A stretch of 5,518 bases of DNA, taken from contig JAAOZY010000073.1 of the NCBI GenBank assembly GCA_012274205.1, forward strand, positions 1 through 5,518, given 5' to 3'. Origin of the DNA: Betaproteobacteria bacterium (GTDB lineage Bacteria; Pseudomonadota; Gammaproteobacteria; Burkholderiales; SG8-39). Both the position numbers and the translations under genes were made by a program. Below the pieces are notes generated by a model. It was not told the origin of the DNA and searched no databases. It saw nothing but the letters and a program-made list of their open reading frames with translations. Below, piece after piece: positions 4,469-5,518 of this stretch (positions are counted from its first letter, which is position 1; every line of letters starts with the position of its first letter).

Positions 4469-5518
4469 ATGGGCACCATCGAAACCCAGCTCGGCATCGA
4501 TCTCTCGGCATTCTGGATGCCGTTCTCGGCCAACCGGGAGTTCAAGCAGGCGCCGCGCCTGCTGGTCAGCGCCAGGGACATGCATTACACCGCGCACGAC
4601 GGGCGCGCGGTGCTCGACGGCACTGCCGGCCTCTGGTGCGTCAACGCCGGCCATGGCCGCGCCGCGATCGTCAATGCGCTCAAGGCACAGCTCGACCGGC
4701 TCGACTTCGCGCCGACTTTTCAGATGGGGCATCCGCAGGCATTCGCCGCGGCGCAGAAAATCGCGGCGCTGGCGCCGGCCGGACTCGATCACGTGTTCTT
4801 CGCCAACTCCGGCTCGGAGGCGGTGGACAGCGCGCTGAAAATCGCGCTCGCCTACCACCGCGCGCGCGGCGAAGGCCAGCGCACGGTGCTGATCGGGCGC
4901 GAGCGCGGCTACCATGGCACCGGTTTCGGCGGCATCTCCGTCGGCGGCATGACCAACAACCGCAAGACCTTCGGCAGCCTGCTGCCGCGTGTCGATCATC
5001 TGCCGCATACCTGGAACCTGGAGCATCAGGCTTATTCGCACGGCCAGCCCGAATGGGGCGCGCACCTGGCCGATGAGCTGGAGAACCGCATCATCCCGCT
5101 GCACGACGCATCCAACATCGCCGCGGTGATCGTCGAGCCGGTGGCGGGCTCCACCGGCGGGCTGATTCCGCCCAAGGGCTATCTGGAGCGCCTGCGCGCG
5201 ATCTGCGACAAACACGGCATCCTGCTCATTTTCGATGAAGTCATCACCGGCTTCGGCCGCCTGGGCAAGCCGTTCGCAGCGGATTATTTCGGCGTCACGC
5301 CCGATCTCATGACTTTCGCCAAAGGCGTGAGCAACGGCACCATTCCCATGGGCGGCGTGATTGCGCACAAGCGTGTGTACGATGCCTTCATGCAGGGGCC
5401 GCAGAGCGCGATCGAGCTGTTCCACGGTTACACCTACTCCGGGCATCCGATGGCCGCGGCCGCGGCCTGCGCCACCATCGACTTGTACCGCGAGGAAGGC
5501 CTGTTCGAGCGCGCCGCC
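4469..5518 (+). CDS. Omega-amino acid:pyruvate (beta-alanine) aminotransferase, 5' part
   Basis: This is a class III PLP-dependent aminotransferase that moves the amino group of beta-alanine or a similar omega-amino acid to pyruvate, giving malonate semialdehyde and alanine. The 350 visible residues continue past the window; the family is usually about 440-450 long. Visible features are WMPFSANREF (16-25), GLWCVNAGHG (54-63), the PLP phosphate motif NSGSE (113-117), GRERGYHG (143-150), the cofactor aspartate D256 in LLIFDEVITGFGR, the Schiff-base lysine K285 in MTFAKGVSNG, and HGYTYSGHP (319-327). These closely follow the Pseudomonas omega-APT pattern. The carboxylate-binding arginine would lie beyond the window, so substrate preference is inferred from overall likeness. 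The start ATG has a strong ribosome site, AAGGAG at 4458-4463, five bases upstream. The upstream terminator suggests its own promoter, but I see no convincing -35/-10 pair. Confidence 0.93.
   Translation, partial: MGTIETQLGIDLSAFWMPFSANREFKQAPRLLVSARDMHYTAHDGRAVLDGTAGLWCVNAGHGRAAIVNALKAQLDRLDFAPTFQMGHPQAFAAAQKIAALAPAGLDHVFFANSGSEAVDSALKIALAYHRARGEGQRTVLIGRERGYHGTGFGGISVGGMTNNRKTFGSLLPRVDHLPHTWNLEHQAYSHGQPEWGAHLADELENRIIPLHDASNIAAVIVEPVAGSTGGLIPPKGYLERLRAICDKHGILLIFDEVITGFGRLGKPFAADYFGVTPDLMTFAKGVSNGTIPMGGVIAHKRVYDAFMQGPQSAIELFHGYTYSGHPMAAAAACATIDLYREEGLFERAA

Noticed and set aside
4439..5446. Open frame of 335 codons on the - strand opposite the aminotransferase
   Set aside because: The + strand carries complete class III aminotransferase motifs; the antisense product shows none and is explained by codon bias.

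Overview
The window looks like chromosomal DNA from a GC-rich betaproteobacterium. The evidence is the gene order gmk-rpoZ-spoT, a short omega subunit (69 residues, without the long C-terminal tail of the E. coli protein), strong G/C preference at third codon positions, and the protein signatures themselves. The genus cannot be fixed from the sequence alone. All supported genes lie on the + strand.

Layout. Bases 1-341 hold the 3' end of gmk (guanylate kinase). After a gap containing a perfect 9-bp hairpin comes rpoZ (431-640, RNA polymerase omega). A 52-base gap with a small GC hairpin and a T-rich tail leads to spoT (693-2801), a full-length bifunctional (p)ppGpp synthetase/hydrolase with both active sites intact. 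A hot-dog (PaaI-like) thioesterase follows, starting at TTG (2871-3299), and then a PcaD-like alpha/beta hydrolase (3424-4212). The 124 bases between those two genes (3300-3423) hold only the hydrolase's ribosome binding site as far as I can see. Bases 4213-4468 are non-coding and are the most unusual part of the window. They hold a tandemly duplicated 63-base structured element whose first copy carries the hydrolase stop codon and runs into a clear intrinsic terminator. The second copy has the same terminator arms separated by about 73 extra structured bases. An omega-amino acid:pyruvate (beta-alanine) aminotransferase starts at 4469 and runs off the window end.

How the genes work together. 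gmk, rpoZ and spoT form a conserved guanine-nucleotide and stringent-response group. Gmk makes GDP from GMP, SpoT makes and degrades (p)ppGpp from GTP/GDP and ATP, and in E. coli omega forms part of a ppGpp binding site on RNA polymerase. The thioesterase, hydrolase and aminotransferase are catabolic enzymes with no obvious shared pathway. The strong terminator after the hydrolase suggests that the aminotransferase begins a separate transcription unit.

I found no tRNA or rRNA gene, CRISPR array, transposase, phage gene or new protein system. The best candidate for something undescribed is the duplicated RNA-like element at 4209-4445. One base-pair change between its two copies is compensated on both arms of the terminator stem, which supports real structure.
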